Assembly: GCF_900108105.1 (NCBI RefSeq)
Contig: NZ_FNUR01000019.1
Coordinates: 1-55,365, forward strand
DNA length: 55,365 nucleotides
Source of the DNA: Butyrivibrio sp. Su6
Lineage (GTDB): Bacteria; Bacillota; Clostridia; Lachnospirales; Lachnospiraceae
Direction of reading: 5' to 3'
The position numbers were made by a program, and so were the translations under genes. Positions 6,599-14,731 of the stretch are shown in pieces (positions within the stretch are counted from its first letter, which is position 1; each line of letters opens with the position of its first letter). The notes under the pieces are model-generated. The model had not been told where the DNA came from and did not search any database. It was given only the letters and a program-made list of their open reading frames with translations.

Positions 6599-7896
6599 TT
6601 CATTCCTTTTTTGATTATGTCTTTGCCATAGGCAGAAGTGAGTTTTTGTGTCATGGCATCAAGTTTTTTTCGTTTGTCCTCTGATATTGAAGGTTCTTTT
6701 ACCGATTCTGAGGTCTGTGGCATGATATCTTCAAAGAGATTAAGCTGATGGAAACTGCCATCATCCATTTTGCTGACACCTACTCCCACAAGCCTTATTA
6801 CTTCACCTTTGATGAATAGGCCGTTATCACCAAGAAGAAGCTTGTCGGCAAGTTCTTTTGCATGCTTTAGGATTTTATCAGCATCATTTATGGAGCTTTC
6901 AAGTCCCATCTGGCAGGAATGCCTTTTAAAATTCCCTGTTTTTACGCTTACTGTGACAGTTTTACCGTAAACATTTTCTCTTTTCAGCCTTCTTGAAACG
7001 CTTTCAGAGAGCCATTTTAGAATGCCTCCTATATCCTTGTCATAGTTGTCGGCGTTTAGGTCATAGGACAGAGTGGTCTCATTGGAATAGCTCTTTGCAT
7101 CGTCATATTCGTCAGAAACATTGCTGCTTCCAATCCCGTTGGCGCTTGCGTATATGTATTTCCCACCGTTTTCACCAAGGATACTGCATAAAAAAGTCAG
7201 CTCACTTTTTGCAGCATCGCCAATAGTTCTGATACCTATGCTCTCAAGCCTTTCTGCAGTGGCTTTGCCACAGCCAAAAAGGTCCCTAATAGGGAGTGGC
7301 CACATCTTGGAAGGAATTTCATCAGGAAAAAGAGTGTGTACTCTGTCCGGCTTTTGAAAATCACTGGCCATTTTGGCGAGGAGTTTATTATTGGAAATGC
7401 CGACATTTACAGTAAATCCAAGGCTGTTTTTTACCTCATCCTTTATGGCATAGGCAATTGACATCGGAAATGGGTGTTCACTCGTTTCTAAATGTCTGTA
7501 AAGATTCCTTGTACCAGAGAAATCAACATATGCCTCATCTACAGAAACCTGTTCCACAAGCGGAGAATACTTTTTCAAAATGTCGATGAAAGCGTGAGAG
7601 TAGCGCCTATAGGTGGCAAAGTCTGAAGGAACCATGACGAGTTTAGGACATTTCTGAAGCGCTTTTATTACTGGCTCACCTGTGACAATGCCATACTTTT
7701 TGGCAGGGATTGACTTGGCGGTAATGATGCCATGCCTTGAATTGACATCGCCTCCAACAGCAGAGGGTATTGTCCTAAGATCGATGCTTCCGGGCTCTTC
7801 CTCAAGCTTTTTTAAAGCTGACCATGAAAGAAAAGCAGAATTGACGTCTATGTGAAATATTATTTTTTTATTTTCAGATTGATTAAACTCATTCAT
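6595..7896 (-). CDS. dinB: DNA polymerase IV (Y-family translesion polymerase)
   Basis: This 433-residue protein has the Y-family palm motifs IIFHIDVNSAFLSW at the N-terminus and VSVDEAYVDFSG (catalytic SVDE), helix-hairpin-helix residues (RLESIGIRTIGDAA), and the little-finger domain. A beta-clamp binding motif QLNLF lies at about 384-388. It extends primers past DNA lesions with low fidelity. The promoter contains a LexA/DinR box, so SOS control is expected. The ATG at 7896 lies six bases after the -10 with no Shine-Dalgarno sequence, suggesting a leaderless mRNA. The tail after the clamp motif (about 43 residues) is charged. Confidence 0.95.
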   Translation of the reverse strand: MNEFNQSENKKIIFHIDVNSAFLSWSALKKLEEEPGSIDLRTIPSAVGGDVNSRHGIITAKSIPAKKYGIVTGEPVIKALQKCPKLVMVPSDFATYRRYSHAFIDILKKYSPLVEQVSVDEAYVDFSGTRNLYRHLETSEHPFPMSIAYAIKDEVKNSLGFTVNVGISNNKLLAKMASDFQKPDRVHTLFPDEIPSKMWPLPIRDLFGCGKATAERLESIGIRTIGDAAKSELTFLCSILGENGGKYIYASANGIGSSNVSDEYDDAKSYSNETTLSYDLNADNYDKDIGGILKWLSESVSRRLKRENVYGKTVTVSVKTGNFKRHSCQMGLESSINDADKILKHAKELADKLLLGDNGLFIKGEVIRLVGVGVSKMDDGSFHQLNLFEDIMPQTSESVKEPSISEDKRKKLDAMTQKLTSAYGKDIIKKGMK

Positions 7897-7902
7897 AACA
7901 AT

Positions 7903-7931
7903 ATAATACGCCGAACAAAAGTTCGGCGCAA
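7903..7931 (-). promoter_or_regulatory. dinB promoter with SOS (LexA/DinR) box
   Basis: On the minus strand: -35-like TTGCGC (7931-7926), a 17-base spacer, and -10 TATTAT (7908-7903). The spacer holds CGAAC-N4-GTTCG (7912-7925), matching the GAAC-N4-GTTC core of Gram-positive LexA/DinR sites. The flanking bases extend it to an 8-bp stem, CGCCGAAC/GTTCGGCG. Confidence 0.75.
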
Positions 7932-7960
7932 TGATTCTTTTTGTATGTTTTTATTAGTCA

Positions 7961-8884
7961 TCATTCCCAGATATTTGTGGGCTTCTTTTTGTTTTTTACG
8001 CCCCATACGACAACAAGTATTGCGCATATGACGTTTATGGATACTGCAACTATTGTTTCTTCAACACCAAACCCAACATTGTAGAAAAAACTGTCTGTTG
8101 CTGTTGATGCATCTAGTTTGAATAATGAAAACTTGGATACAAGGCCGCTGTTTGGAAGTCCAAAAACAATACTCTGGGTATAGTTCCATGCTGCATGGGC
8201 TGCCATTGGCATCCATAAGCTGTCACAATAATAGACCATTACTGAATAACATATACCTACAACAACTATGGAAACAATAGCTAAAGTGCTGACACCAGGA
8301 TTGCCTAAATGTAAAATGCCAAAAAACAAAGCGTTTACTATAATTGCTACGGCAGGGTGGCGGTAACCTCTTCTAATTCTCTGATAGAGAAAGCCTCTGC
8401 ATATAAGCTCTTCTGCTGATGACTGTATAAACACTGCTATGAAAATGCCCAAAAGTGCAAAGAAATTGGCTCCTGAGAAATAGAGATAAATATCTTTGTG
8501 TAAGACAGCAAGAAGAATGCAGAAACCATTCGTGACAAAACCGATCAAAAGGCCAATTCCGAGGTGTTTTAATGTATTTCCCTTACATTTTTTCCAGACT
8601 GCTCCGAATATTGGTCTGTTTGAAGGAATAAGACACCACAGAAAAATAACTATCCAAATGCCAATAAAACTGGCGTACATAGAAAGAAAAGCGACATAAT
8701 CATAATTGGTATCATTGATTATCATTGATGCAGGATAATTGATAATAAGATTTCCTACTGTATTGCCTAAAACTATAAGAAAATATGCAAGAATGAAAGG
8801 AATAAGAATGAAATCATTCAATTTGAAGTTGTCTGTGTGATAGCTTTTGATAAAACTAATAAGTTTGTTTTCTTTTTTCTCCAT
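7961..8884 (-). CDS. CPBP family intramembrane metalloprotease
   Basis: This protein of 307 residues starts at an ATG at 8884 behind GAGGAG; an in-frame upstream extension to 9013 would run through the promoter and is rejected. It has about eight membrane helices. The CPBP (Abi/CAAX protease) motifs are SSAEELICRGFLYQRIRR (EExxxR-type) and FGILHLGN (FxxxH), which bind the catalytic metal. CPBP proteins cleave prenylated or membrane peptides, or act as bacteriocin self-immunity factors; nothing here identifies the substrate. It is divergent from sortase B, and the two promoters overlap. Confidence 0.85.
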   Translation of the reverse strand: MEKKENKLISFIKSYHTDNFKLNDFILIPFILAYFLIVLGNTVGNLIINYPASMIINDTNYDYVAFLSMYASFIGIWIVIFLWCLIPSNRPIFGAVWKKCKGNTLKHLGIGLLIGFVTNGFCILLAVLHKDIYLYFSGANFFALLGIFIAVFIQSSAEELICRGFLYQRIRRGYRHPAVAIIVNALFFGILHLGNPGVSTLAIVSIVVVGICYSVMVYYCDSLWMPMAAHAAWNYTQSIVFGLPNSGLVSKFSLFKLDASTATDSFFYNVGFGVEETIVAVSINVICAILVVVWGVKNKKKPTNIWE

Positions 8885-8921
8885 ATAAATTTTCTCCTCA
8901 TAAAAAATTCTACTACTAACA

Positions 8922-8950
8922 ATTATCGTATATTTGTTATGCATTAGCAA
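8922..8950 (-). promoter_or_regulatory. CPBP protease promoter
   Basis: On the minus strand, TTGCTA (8950-8945), a 17-base spacer and GATAAT (8927-8922). It overlaps the sortase promoter on the other strand. Confidence 0.6.
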
Positions 8951-8962
8951 ATGATTTATAAT
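8934..8962 (+). promoter_or_regulatory. sortase B promoter
   Basis: TTGTTA (8934-8939), a 17-base spacer and TATAAT (8957-8962) lie 20 bases before the start codon. Both boxes interleave with the divergent CPBP promoter, so the two genes cannot easily fire together. Confidence 0.7.
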
Positions 8963-8982
8963 ATTTGTGAAGGGGAGAAAAT

Positions 8983-9750
8983 ATGGTAAAGAAAGTAATA
9001 AGAATTGTTGCACTAATTATCTGTCTGGCCATAATTGTTTATGAAGGTGTGATGATCTATGTTGATCAGAAGGAGTATCAGGTTGCTTCTGATGAATACG
9101 ACGAGATAAGAAGTGTGGCTGTCGATTATATTCCGGAAGATGAAGCGGAGATAGTCGATTATCCTGTGCTTAATATCAACTTCGGTAAGCTCGAAGAGAT
9201 AAATCCTGACGTCACTGCCTGGATTTATTTTCCGTGTCTTGAAATAAGTTATCCTGTGGTAAAAGAGTCTGAGGTTGATGAATATCTTTATAAGACCTTT
9301 GAACTTGAAAAAAATAAGGCAGGATGTATTTTTGAAGACGTTATGAGTGATGCGGGATTTAACGGGTATCATGACATTGTATTTGGTCATAATATGAAAG
9401 ATAAATCCATGTTTGGCAGGTTAAAAGACCTTTATCAAAAGGAAAATGAATTTCTTCTTGAGAATGATCCATATATTTACATATATACTAAGGACCATGT
9501 ATATCAGTACAGAGTATTTGCTTATTACATCACAAAAGTTGGAAGTGGTGCTTATTCAGTAGTTTCAAATCTTGATGAGTATAAAGATTTTATTTCTTTT
9601 ATCCAGACTCATTCAGCATATAAGATTCCTTCAGACCTTGACCTTGAAAGCGGGAACAGTATTCTCACACTTTCTACCTGCAGTGGAAGGGCAGGAGGCA
9701 GTCAGAGGTTTGTGGTTCACTCATTAAAAGTGAATGCATGGGAAAGATAA
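8983..9750 (+). CDS. srtB: class B sortase
   Basis: This 255-residue membrane-anchored transpeptidase has an N-terminal membrane helix (VIRIVALIICLAIIVYEGVMIYV). The sortase triad is His136 in FGHNM, Cys233 in LSTCSG and Arg242 in QRFVVH; the helix-rich insertion before the Cys is typical of class B. Class B sortases attach haem or iron proteins, or pilins, to the peptidoglycan. No gene with an obvious sorting signal (NPQTN-like motif, helix, basic tail) lies next to it; the CAP lipoprotein that follows lacks one. The start at 8983 follows AGGGGAG. A link to iron is possible given the feo locus 3 kb away, but that is inference. Confidence 0.93.
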   Translation: MVKKVIRIVALIICLAIIVYEGVMIYVDQKEYQVASDEYDEIRSVAVDYIPEDEAEIVDYPVLNINFGKLEEINPDVTAWIYFPCLEISYPVVKESEVDEYLYKTFELEKNKAGCIFEDVMSDAGFNGYHDIVFGHNMKDKSMFGRLKDLYQKENEFLLENDPYIYIYTKDHVYQYRVFAYYITKVGSGAYSVVSNLDEYKDFISFIQTHSAYKIPSDLDLESGNSILTLSTCSGRAGGSQRFVVHSLKVNAWER

Positions 9751-9885
9751 TTTCAGAATTTTTCAGATAGTTGTGAATGTTTATTTTTGTTTTAGAAAAA
9801 AGTTATCTGGAATTCATTGAATGAGTATTGTTGTTACGATACCATGATACTAGAAATTAAGATTAGTACTCACAGGAGTGTGATT

Positions 9886-10443
9886 ATGAGAAAAATTAAA
9901 AAATATGTTGCTTTGGTGGTGGCTGGCATCTTGGCCTGCACATTCGTTGCCTGCGGCGCTGTTAAGGAGGGGGCAATCGATGATCAGGCTGCAACCAGAG
10001 GTATCCACGAAGGCGAAGGCGAAATATATATTGATGATGAAGCAATTGCTCTTGCAGGATCTGCTGCATCAAGTCAGGCAGCATTAGATGCCTGCACTGC
10101 AGTATTTAATCTTATGAATCAGCAGAGAGCAGCACAGGGACTTGCAGCACTTGTTTGGAGCGATGCTCTTACAGATGCAGCTCAGGTACGTGCCAATGAG
10201 ATCACAACTTCCTTCTCACACACAAGACCTGATGGTTCAGCATTTTGGACAGTTAATAGTAACGTTCAGTACGGCGAGAACCTTGCAAAGCTCTATCAGT
10301 CAGCAGACAGTGTTTACGCAGCATGGATGAATTCACCAACCCATGCCGCAAACATTATGGATAGCGGATACAAAACAGTCGGTATTGCCATCTGCCAGAC
10401 AGGTGACGGCAGCTGGTACTGGGCACAAGAGTTCGGATATTAA
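9886..10443 (+). CDS. CAP (SCP/PR1) domain lipoprotein
   Basis: This 185-residue secreted protein starts MRKIKKYVALVVAGILACTF; the lipobox cysteine is Cys23 (FVAC) or less likely Cys18. After an acidic linker, residues about 67-185 form a CAP domain: LMNQQRAAQGLAALVWSD, then ANEITTSFSHTRPDG (conserved His), YGENLAK, AAWMNSPTHAANIMD (second His) and WYWAQEFGY. CAP domains of bacteria are secreted and of mixed or unknown function. An upstream in-frame start (9817) is possible, but ACAGGAGTG before 9886 and the signal peptide favour this one. A long hairpin follows the stop. Confidence 0.9.
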   Translation: MRKIKKYVALVVAGILACTFVACGAVKEGAIDDQAATRGIHEGEGEIYIDDEAIALAGSAASSQAALDACTAVFNLMNQQRAAQGLAALVWSDALTDAAQVRANEITTSFSHTRPDGSAFWTVNSNVQYGENLAKLYQSADSVYAAWMNSPTHAANIMDSGYKTVGIAICQTGDGSWYWAQEFGY

Positions 10444-10454
10444 GTGAGTAAAGC

Positions 10455-10503
10455 TAAAGCGATATGGCATTTGCTAGCAAATGTGCCATATCGCTTTAAT
10501 TTT
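10455..10503. terminator. long hairpin after the CAP gene
   Basis: AAAGCGATATGGCA and TGCCATATCGCTTT form the base of a long stem with a small bulge and a TAG-centred loop, followed by AATTTTAC. It probably terminates the CAP transcript. Confidence 0.75.
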
Positions 10504-10690
10504 ACGAATAAACACCGTGAGGAAGTAGCACGGTAGTGCGGATTCCGAATGGTGTTTAGGATTACGAAAGCGAAGCGGAGTAATCCGCACTTAATATCCG
10601 TATAAAGAAGCCGTTCCAGCGAGGAACGAAAGTTCCGAGCGGGAGGCATGGCGGAGTAATCCGTACTTAATATCCGAACATACAGAAACG
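10504..10690. repeat. palindrome-rich intergenic region
   Basis: A 26-bp segment beginning GCGGAGTAATCCG occurs at 10575-10600 and again at 10651-10676 with one mismatch. Its tail, ACTTAATATCCGAAC at 10664-10678, is the exact reverse complement of GTTCGGATATTAAGT at 10431-10445, which covers the CAP stop codon. AAACACC/GGTGTTT (about 10506-10512 and 10553-10559) and GTTCC/GGAAC (from 10613) form further stems. No frame with a ribosome binding site is seen. Confidence 0.65.
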
Positions 10691-10696
10691 TAAATG

Positions 10697-10705
10697 TGGT
10701 ACAAT
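10697..10705 (+). promoter_or_regulatory. extended -10 promoter of the small gene
   Basis: TGG-TACAAT (10697-10705) is an extended -10 element; no good -35 is seen. Confidence 0.5.
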
Positions 10706-10730
10706 TATTTCATGAGGGAGGTACACTATT

Positions 10731-10901
10731 ATGTTTGGAAAATCATCAAAAGATATCTACGTTAACAAAGAGACTACTCCAATTTCAGTATCCGGAGCCA
10801 ACGATAATCCTTACATGCAGGAGCTACTTAGAGACGAAGAGAAACGCCGTGTAAAACACGGGGATGACATTTATTACAGACAAAACGGCTACATTAAATA
10901 A
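10731..10901 (+). CDS. small hypothetical protein, 56 residues
   Basis: This frame starts at an ATG at 10731 behind a good GGGAGG (10715-10720) and has its own extended -10 box and a terminator 13 bases after the stop, so it looks like a real gene. The protein is soluble and polar: MFGKSSKDIYVNKETTPISV, a middle NPYMQELLRDEEKRRV that should form a helix, and DDIYYRQNGYIK at the end. I do not recognise a family. It has no cysteines and no signal peptide. Confidence 0.7.
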   Translation: MFGKSSKDIYVNKETTPISVSGANDNPYMQELLRDEEKRRVKHGDDIYYRQNGYIK

Positions 10902-10913
10902 CTTATCACAACG

Positions 10914-10966
10914 AAAAAAGGGCACTGCGAGGATGATGTTCATCCAGGCAGCCGCCCTTTATTTTT
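10914..10966. terminator. bidirectional terminator, small gene and pyrBI
   Basis: AAAGGGC at about 10917-10923 and GCCCTTT at about 10955-10961 form the base of the stem. An A-run precedes it and ATTTTT follows it, so it can end both convergent transcripts. Confidence 0.8.
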
Positions 10967-10973
10967 ACTCTCT

Positions 10974-11417
10974 TTAGTGCGATACCACGTCACCTTCTGA
11001 ATACTTCTCATCGCAATATCTGCAGCGATAGATTTCATTTTTTTCATCTGCAAGATAAAAGATCTGTGGAAGTTCCTGCTCAATCGAAGAAATGCATCTT
11101 GGGTTGTGGCATTTGATAACTCCCTCAATCTGTTTTGGAAGTACGAGAGATCTCTTTTCTATGATCTGTCCGTCCTTAATTACGTTTACAGTGATATTGT
11201 GATCAATAAAAGCAAGGACATCAAGGTCAAGAGAATCTATATCACATTCTATCTTAAGAATATCTTTTTTACCCATTACTTTACTTTTGGCATTTTTAAT
11301 TATGGCTACTGTTGAATCAAGTTTATCAAGGCCCAGATGCTTGTAGATCTGCATGCTCTTACCTGCCTGGATATGATCCAAAACAAAGCCTTCTTCAATT
11401 TTTCCAATATTTAACAT
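10974..11417 (-). CDS. pyrI: aspartate carbamoyltransferase regulatory subunit
   Basis: This 147-residue protein has the allosteric nucleotide-binding half (MLNIGKIEEGFVLDHIQAGK...DLDVLAFIDHNITVNVIKDG) and the C-terminal zinc half with four cysteines (CHNPRC and CRYCDEKY). The zinc half holds the contact to the catalytic trimers. It lets CTP/UTP inhibit and ATP activate PyrB. It follows pyrB by 38 bases in the same operon; the start is behind AGAGGT. It is the usual length for the family. Confidence 0.97.
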   Translation of the reverse strand: MLNIGKIEEGFVLDHIQAGKSMQIYKHLGLDKLDSTVAIIKNAKSKVMGKKDILKIECDIDSLDLDVLAFIDHNITVNVIKDGQIIEKRSLVLPKQIEGVIKCHNPRCISSIEQELPQIFYLADEKNEIYRCRYCDEKYSEGDVVSH

Positions 11418-11455
11418 ATTTACCTCTTTCTTAGGTCTGATGCTTAAATGCTTGT

Positions 11456-12412
11456 TCAGAATTTTCTAAGCAGACCTTCATTCATATGGGCGTCTGTCAT
11501 GTCAAGCAATGTCAATATGAGTGCCATTCTTACATAGAGTCCGTACTGTACCTGCTTGAAATATGCGGCTCTTGGATCTGAATCAATCTCCACTGATATT
11601 TCATTTACACGTGGAAGTGGATGAAGAATATACATTTTTTCTTTTGCCAGAGCCATCTTAGCTTTATCAAGTATATAGAAATTCTTTAAGCGGATGTAAT
11701 CCTCTTCATTAAAGAATCTTTCCTTCTGAACTCTTGTCATATACAGGAAATCAAGACGTGGCATTACTTCTTCAAGTTTGATAACTTCTTCGTAGGTTAT
11801 GCCTTTTGAGTCAAGCATTTCTGTTATGTAATCGGGTACTTTAAGTTCTTTTGGTGAAATGAAAATGAAATGAATGCCGCTGTATCTTGTGAGGGCATTT
11901 ATAAGAGAATGGACAGTACGACCAAATTTAAGGTCTCCACAAAGTCCGATGGTGAAATTATTAAGTCCGCCATATAAAGATCTGATAGTTAATAAATCTG
12001 TAAGTGTCTGAGTGGGATGTTGGTGACCACCGTCACCGGCATTGATAACAGGAATAAGAGATTTAGAAGCTGCAACCATTGGAGCACCTTCCTTGGGGTG
12101 ACGCATCGCACATATATCTGCGAAACAGGAAATAACTCTTATAGTGTCGGAAACACTTTCGCCCTTGGCGGCTGAAGAATTGCCGGCGTCTGCAAAGCCC
12201 AGGCACTTACCTCCAAGTCGTAACATTGCAGTTTCAAAACTAAGTCTTGTTCTGGTACTTGGTTCGTAGAAACAGGTGGCTAATATCTTGCCGTCGCACA
12301 TATGCGCGTATTTGTCCATGTTTCTTTCGATGTCACCAGCAACATCGAACAGAGCCTCTAGCTCGTCAACCGAGAAATCTAGAGGATTCATCATGTGTCG
12401 CAAATTATTCAT
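11456..12412 (-). CDS. pyrB: aspartate carbamoyltransferase catalytic subunit
   Basis: This 318-residue enzyme joins carbamoyl phosphate and aspartate in pyrimidine synthesis. The carbamoyl phosphate loop is [10 protein letters not shown], the substrate site HPTQTLTDL follows, and HPLPRVNEI closes the C-terminal half, all as in class B ATCases that pair with PyrI. The start is behind GAGGAG on the minus strand. No other pyr genes and no PyrR attenuator are visible upstream in this window. Confidence 0.97.
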   Translation of the reverse strand: MNNLRHMMNPLDFSVDELEALFDVAGDIERNMDKYAHMCDGKILATCFYEPSTRTRLSFETAMLRLGGKCLGFADAGNSSAAKGESVSDTIRVISCFADICAMRHPKEGAPMVAASKSLIPVINAGDGGHQHPTQTLTDLLTIRSLYGGLNNFTIGLCGDLKFGRTVHSLINALTRYSGIHFIFISPKELKVPDYITEMLDSKGITYEEVIKLEEVMPRLDFLYMTRVQKERFFNEEDYIRLKNFYILDKAKMALAKEKMYILHPLPRVNEISVEIDSDPRAAYFKQVQYGLYVRMALILTLLDMTDAHMNEGLLRKF

Positions 12413-12451
12413 ACCGTCTCCTCATTTATATATATTGTTAATCGTTCCTAC

Positions 12452-13456
12452 TTAATAAATTACAAATAAAGAAGCAGGAGCAGATCCATCCAAAGGCATA
12501 TGATACATCACATCGTCCTGCCCGTAAACCTTAAAATATAAAAAACGTGATGTTAAATTTAAACTGTTGACGACTCCTTCGTAAAGATCAACCTTTCCGG
12601 AACCGTCAAGCGCACATCTGCGAAGTGCAGGGGAATCTGCATTGGAATATGAGTAGAAAATGAACTGATCATTCATAGTAAAACAATCAATCCTGTCTGA
12701 GGTAATAAGCTCAGTTTCGCCAGAATACAAATTGGTCCTCCAAAGACTGTAATTGGAAACTGCATTTAAATAATAGATATAGCCGCCTTGAACGACAGGG
12801 AACCAGAGGCTGCCCTGAATCACATCTGTTGTGGAATCACCGTTTTGAGTATACATAGCGTGAATGTTGTGGTCATTTGTTACTCCGGTATAATATATGA
12901 CCCCGTTGTCATAACATACAGGTGAGATCATTTCAGGTGCAACAAGAGCTTTATTCTTTTTATCTACACGGATCTTATTTATAGAACCGCCATCTGTTTT
13001 TACCTGGTAGTACAGATATTCACCACACAGAGCAAGTTCACCGCAGAAATCGCGCAAAAGACATGTCTGATCCCCACCATTTATCTTGCATCTGTAGATT
13101 CCGTACTGATTGGTTGCATTTCCAAGTCCGCTGACACCCTTACCGATAGAAGATGAATCCATGTAAAAATATAAGAGCCCATTTGCTCCATTGATGTATT
13201 TTACGCCCATGCTTGTTAGGCGCTTTGGTTTGGATTCATCAAGCTCCATTGAATAAAGGCAATTGTTGTCATAAGGGTTTGAGAAATATACTTTGCCATC
13301 CATTTCAAAAAAATATCCGTTATTATGGAGATTTCCCGCTGAATTGCCGGAATCAGAAGCAGACATAGGAATTGTGTGCTCATTGATATATACAGCCACC
13401 AGTCCTATGATTAACAGCATAACGATAGAAACAATAAGAATTGCTCTTTTGCTCAT
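12452..13456 (-). CDS. DUF5050-like extracytoplasmic beta-propeller protein
   Basis: This 334-residue protein has one N-terminal membrane helix (AILIVSIVMLLIIGLVAVYI) followed by an extracellular region. That region is built of repeats such as GYFFEMDGKVYFSNPYDNNCLYSM, GLLYFYMDSS and GGYIYYLNAVSNYSLWRTNL, the Y-x-Y-N pattern of DUF5050 propellers. No catalytic residues are evident; a sensing or binding role at the cell surface is a guess. I placed the start at the ATG at 13456, eight bases from GAGGGG; the GTG at 13465 overlaps that site. It is upstream of pyrB on the same strand with a 39-base gap, so co-transcription is possible. Confidence 0.75.
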   Translation of the reverse strand: MSKRAILIVSIVMLLIIGLVAVYINEHTIPMSASDSGNSAGNLHNNGYFFEMDGKVYFSNPYDNNCLYSMELDESKPKRLTSMGVKYINGANGLLYFYMDSSSIGKGVSGLGNATNQYGIYRCKINGGDQTCLLRDFCGELALCGEYLYYQVKTDGGSINKIRVDKKNKALVAPEMISPVCYDNGVIYYTGVTNDHNIHAMYTQNGDSTTDVIQGSLWFPVVQGGYIYYLNAVSNYSLWRTNLYSGETELITSDRIDCFTMNDQFIFYSYSNADSPALRRCALDGSGKVDLYEGVVNSLNLTSRFLYFKVYGQDDVMYHMPLDGSAPASLFVIY

Positions 13457-13583
13457 GCGTTTCACCCCTCATCTGAAACTACCTTACAACCATTATATGC
13501 GCGTTATTTCTTGCTATCAAGGGATAATTAAGCTAAACTTTATGGTATGAGATTGCCAAATAATTATGCTTGGAGTGTTTGAT

Positions 13584-14711
13584 ATGGACTTAAAAGAACT
13601 GCGAAATGAGATTGACGTTGTAGACAGGCAGATAGTTGACCTTTTTGAAAAGAGAATGGACATTGCGTCCAGAGTTGCTGATTACAAGATAGCAAATGGG
13701 AAAAAGGTTTTTGATAAAGAGAGAGAAGATATAAAGCTAAGAGCAGTAAAAGAACTTGCTCATTCTGATTTTAATAAGGTGGGCGTTGAAGAACTCTTTT
13801 CACAGCTCATGTCCATGAGCAGAAAGCTCCAGTATCAGAAACTTTCTGAGGCAGGGGCGTCAGGAAAACTTCCGTTCATTCAGGTGGATGGAATAGATAA
13901 GAAAAATTCAAGGGTCTGCTATCAGGGAGCAGCAGGATCTTATTCCGAAATGGCCATGAAAGCTTTCTTTGGAGAAGATGTAAATGCCCTTCCTGTTGAG
14001 ACATTCAGAGATGCTATGGCTGTTTTGGAGGATGGAAGCTGTGACTTTGCTGTCCTTCCTATTGAGAATTCCACGGCGGGCATAGTAAGTGAGATATATG
14101 ATCTTTTGGCTGAATATGAGCACTATATAGTTGGCGAGCAGATCATAGAAATAAAACATTGTCTTTTAGGTGTTCCGGGGGCAAAGCTTGAGGATATCAC
14201 AAAGGTCTATTCTCATCCCCAGTCCCTTATGCAGAGCGCGAGATTTTTATCGGAACACAGTGATATACAGCAGATAAGTATGAAGAACAATGCATTTGCA
14301 GCCAGAAAAGTTGCAGAGGACAAAGACATATCACAAGCTGCTATTGCAAGTGAAGGCGCAGCAAGCGTTTATGGACTTGATGTTATTCTAAAAGGAGTGA
14401 ATCAGGCAGATTCCAATTCAACCAGATTCATAGTGGTGACCAATCAGAAAATCTTTTGCAAGGATGCTAAAAAAGTCAGCCTCATTATGGAGATTCCGCA
14501 TGAGGCCGGAGCACTTTATCATCTTATGTCACATTTTATTTATAATGATCTTAATATGAGCAAGATTGAGTCTCGCCCTATTGAGGATAGAAACTGGGAG
14601 TACAGATTTTTTATCGATTTTGAGGGAAATCTGTCAGACAGTGCGGTAAAGAACGCACTGCGAGGTCTCAGGGAAGAAGCAAAAATGCTCAGGATCCTTG
14701 GAAATTATTGA
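13584..14711 (+). CDS. pheA: bifunctional chorismate mutase/prephenate dehydratase (P-protein)
   Basis: This 375-residue enzyme makes phenylpyruvate from chorismate. Residues 1-90 are an AroQ chorismate mutase (LKELRNEIDVVDRQIVDLFEKR). About 112-290 is prephenate dehydratase (YQGAAGSYSEMAMKAFFG, PIENSTAGIV, and the TRF motif in NSTRFIVV). About 295-370 is an ACT domain with GALYHL and ESRP, the phenylalanine-binding motifs, so feedback inhibition is expected. The start at 13584 has GGAG eight bases upstream; an ATG at 13566 is less likely. The downstream gene starts 20 bases after its stop. Confidence 0.95.
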   Translation: MDLKELRNEIDVVDRQIVDLFEKRMDIASRVADYKIANGKKVFDKEREDIKLRAVKELAHSDFNKVGVEELFSQLMSMSRKLQYQKLSEAGASGKLPFIQVDGIDKKNSRVCYQGAAGSYSEMAMKAFFGEDVNALPVETFRDAMAVLEDGSCDFAVLPIENSTAGIVSEIYDLLAEYEHYIVGEQIIEIKHCLLGVPGAKLEDITKVYSHPQSLMQSARFLSEHSDIQQISMKNNAFAARKVAEDKDISQAAIASEGAASVYGLDVILKGVNQADSNSTRFIVVTNQKIFCKDAKKVSLIMEIPHEAGALYHLMSHFIYNDLNMSKIESRPIEDRNWEYRFFIDFEGNLSDSAVKNALRGLREEAKMLRILGNY

Positions 14712-14731
14712 TAAAGGAAGGTATTTTCTTT

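Noticed and set aside
9817..9885. Longer N-terminus for the CAP lipoprotein
   Set aside because: It would bury the signal peptide behind 23 unlikely residues; the ribosome binding site favours 9886.
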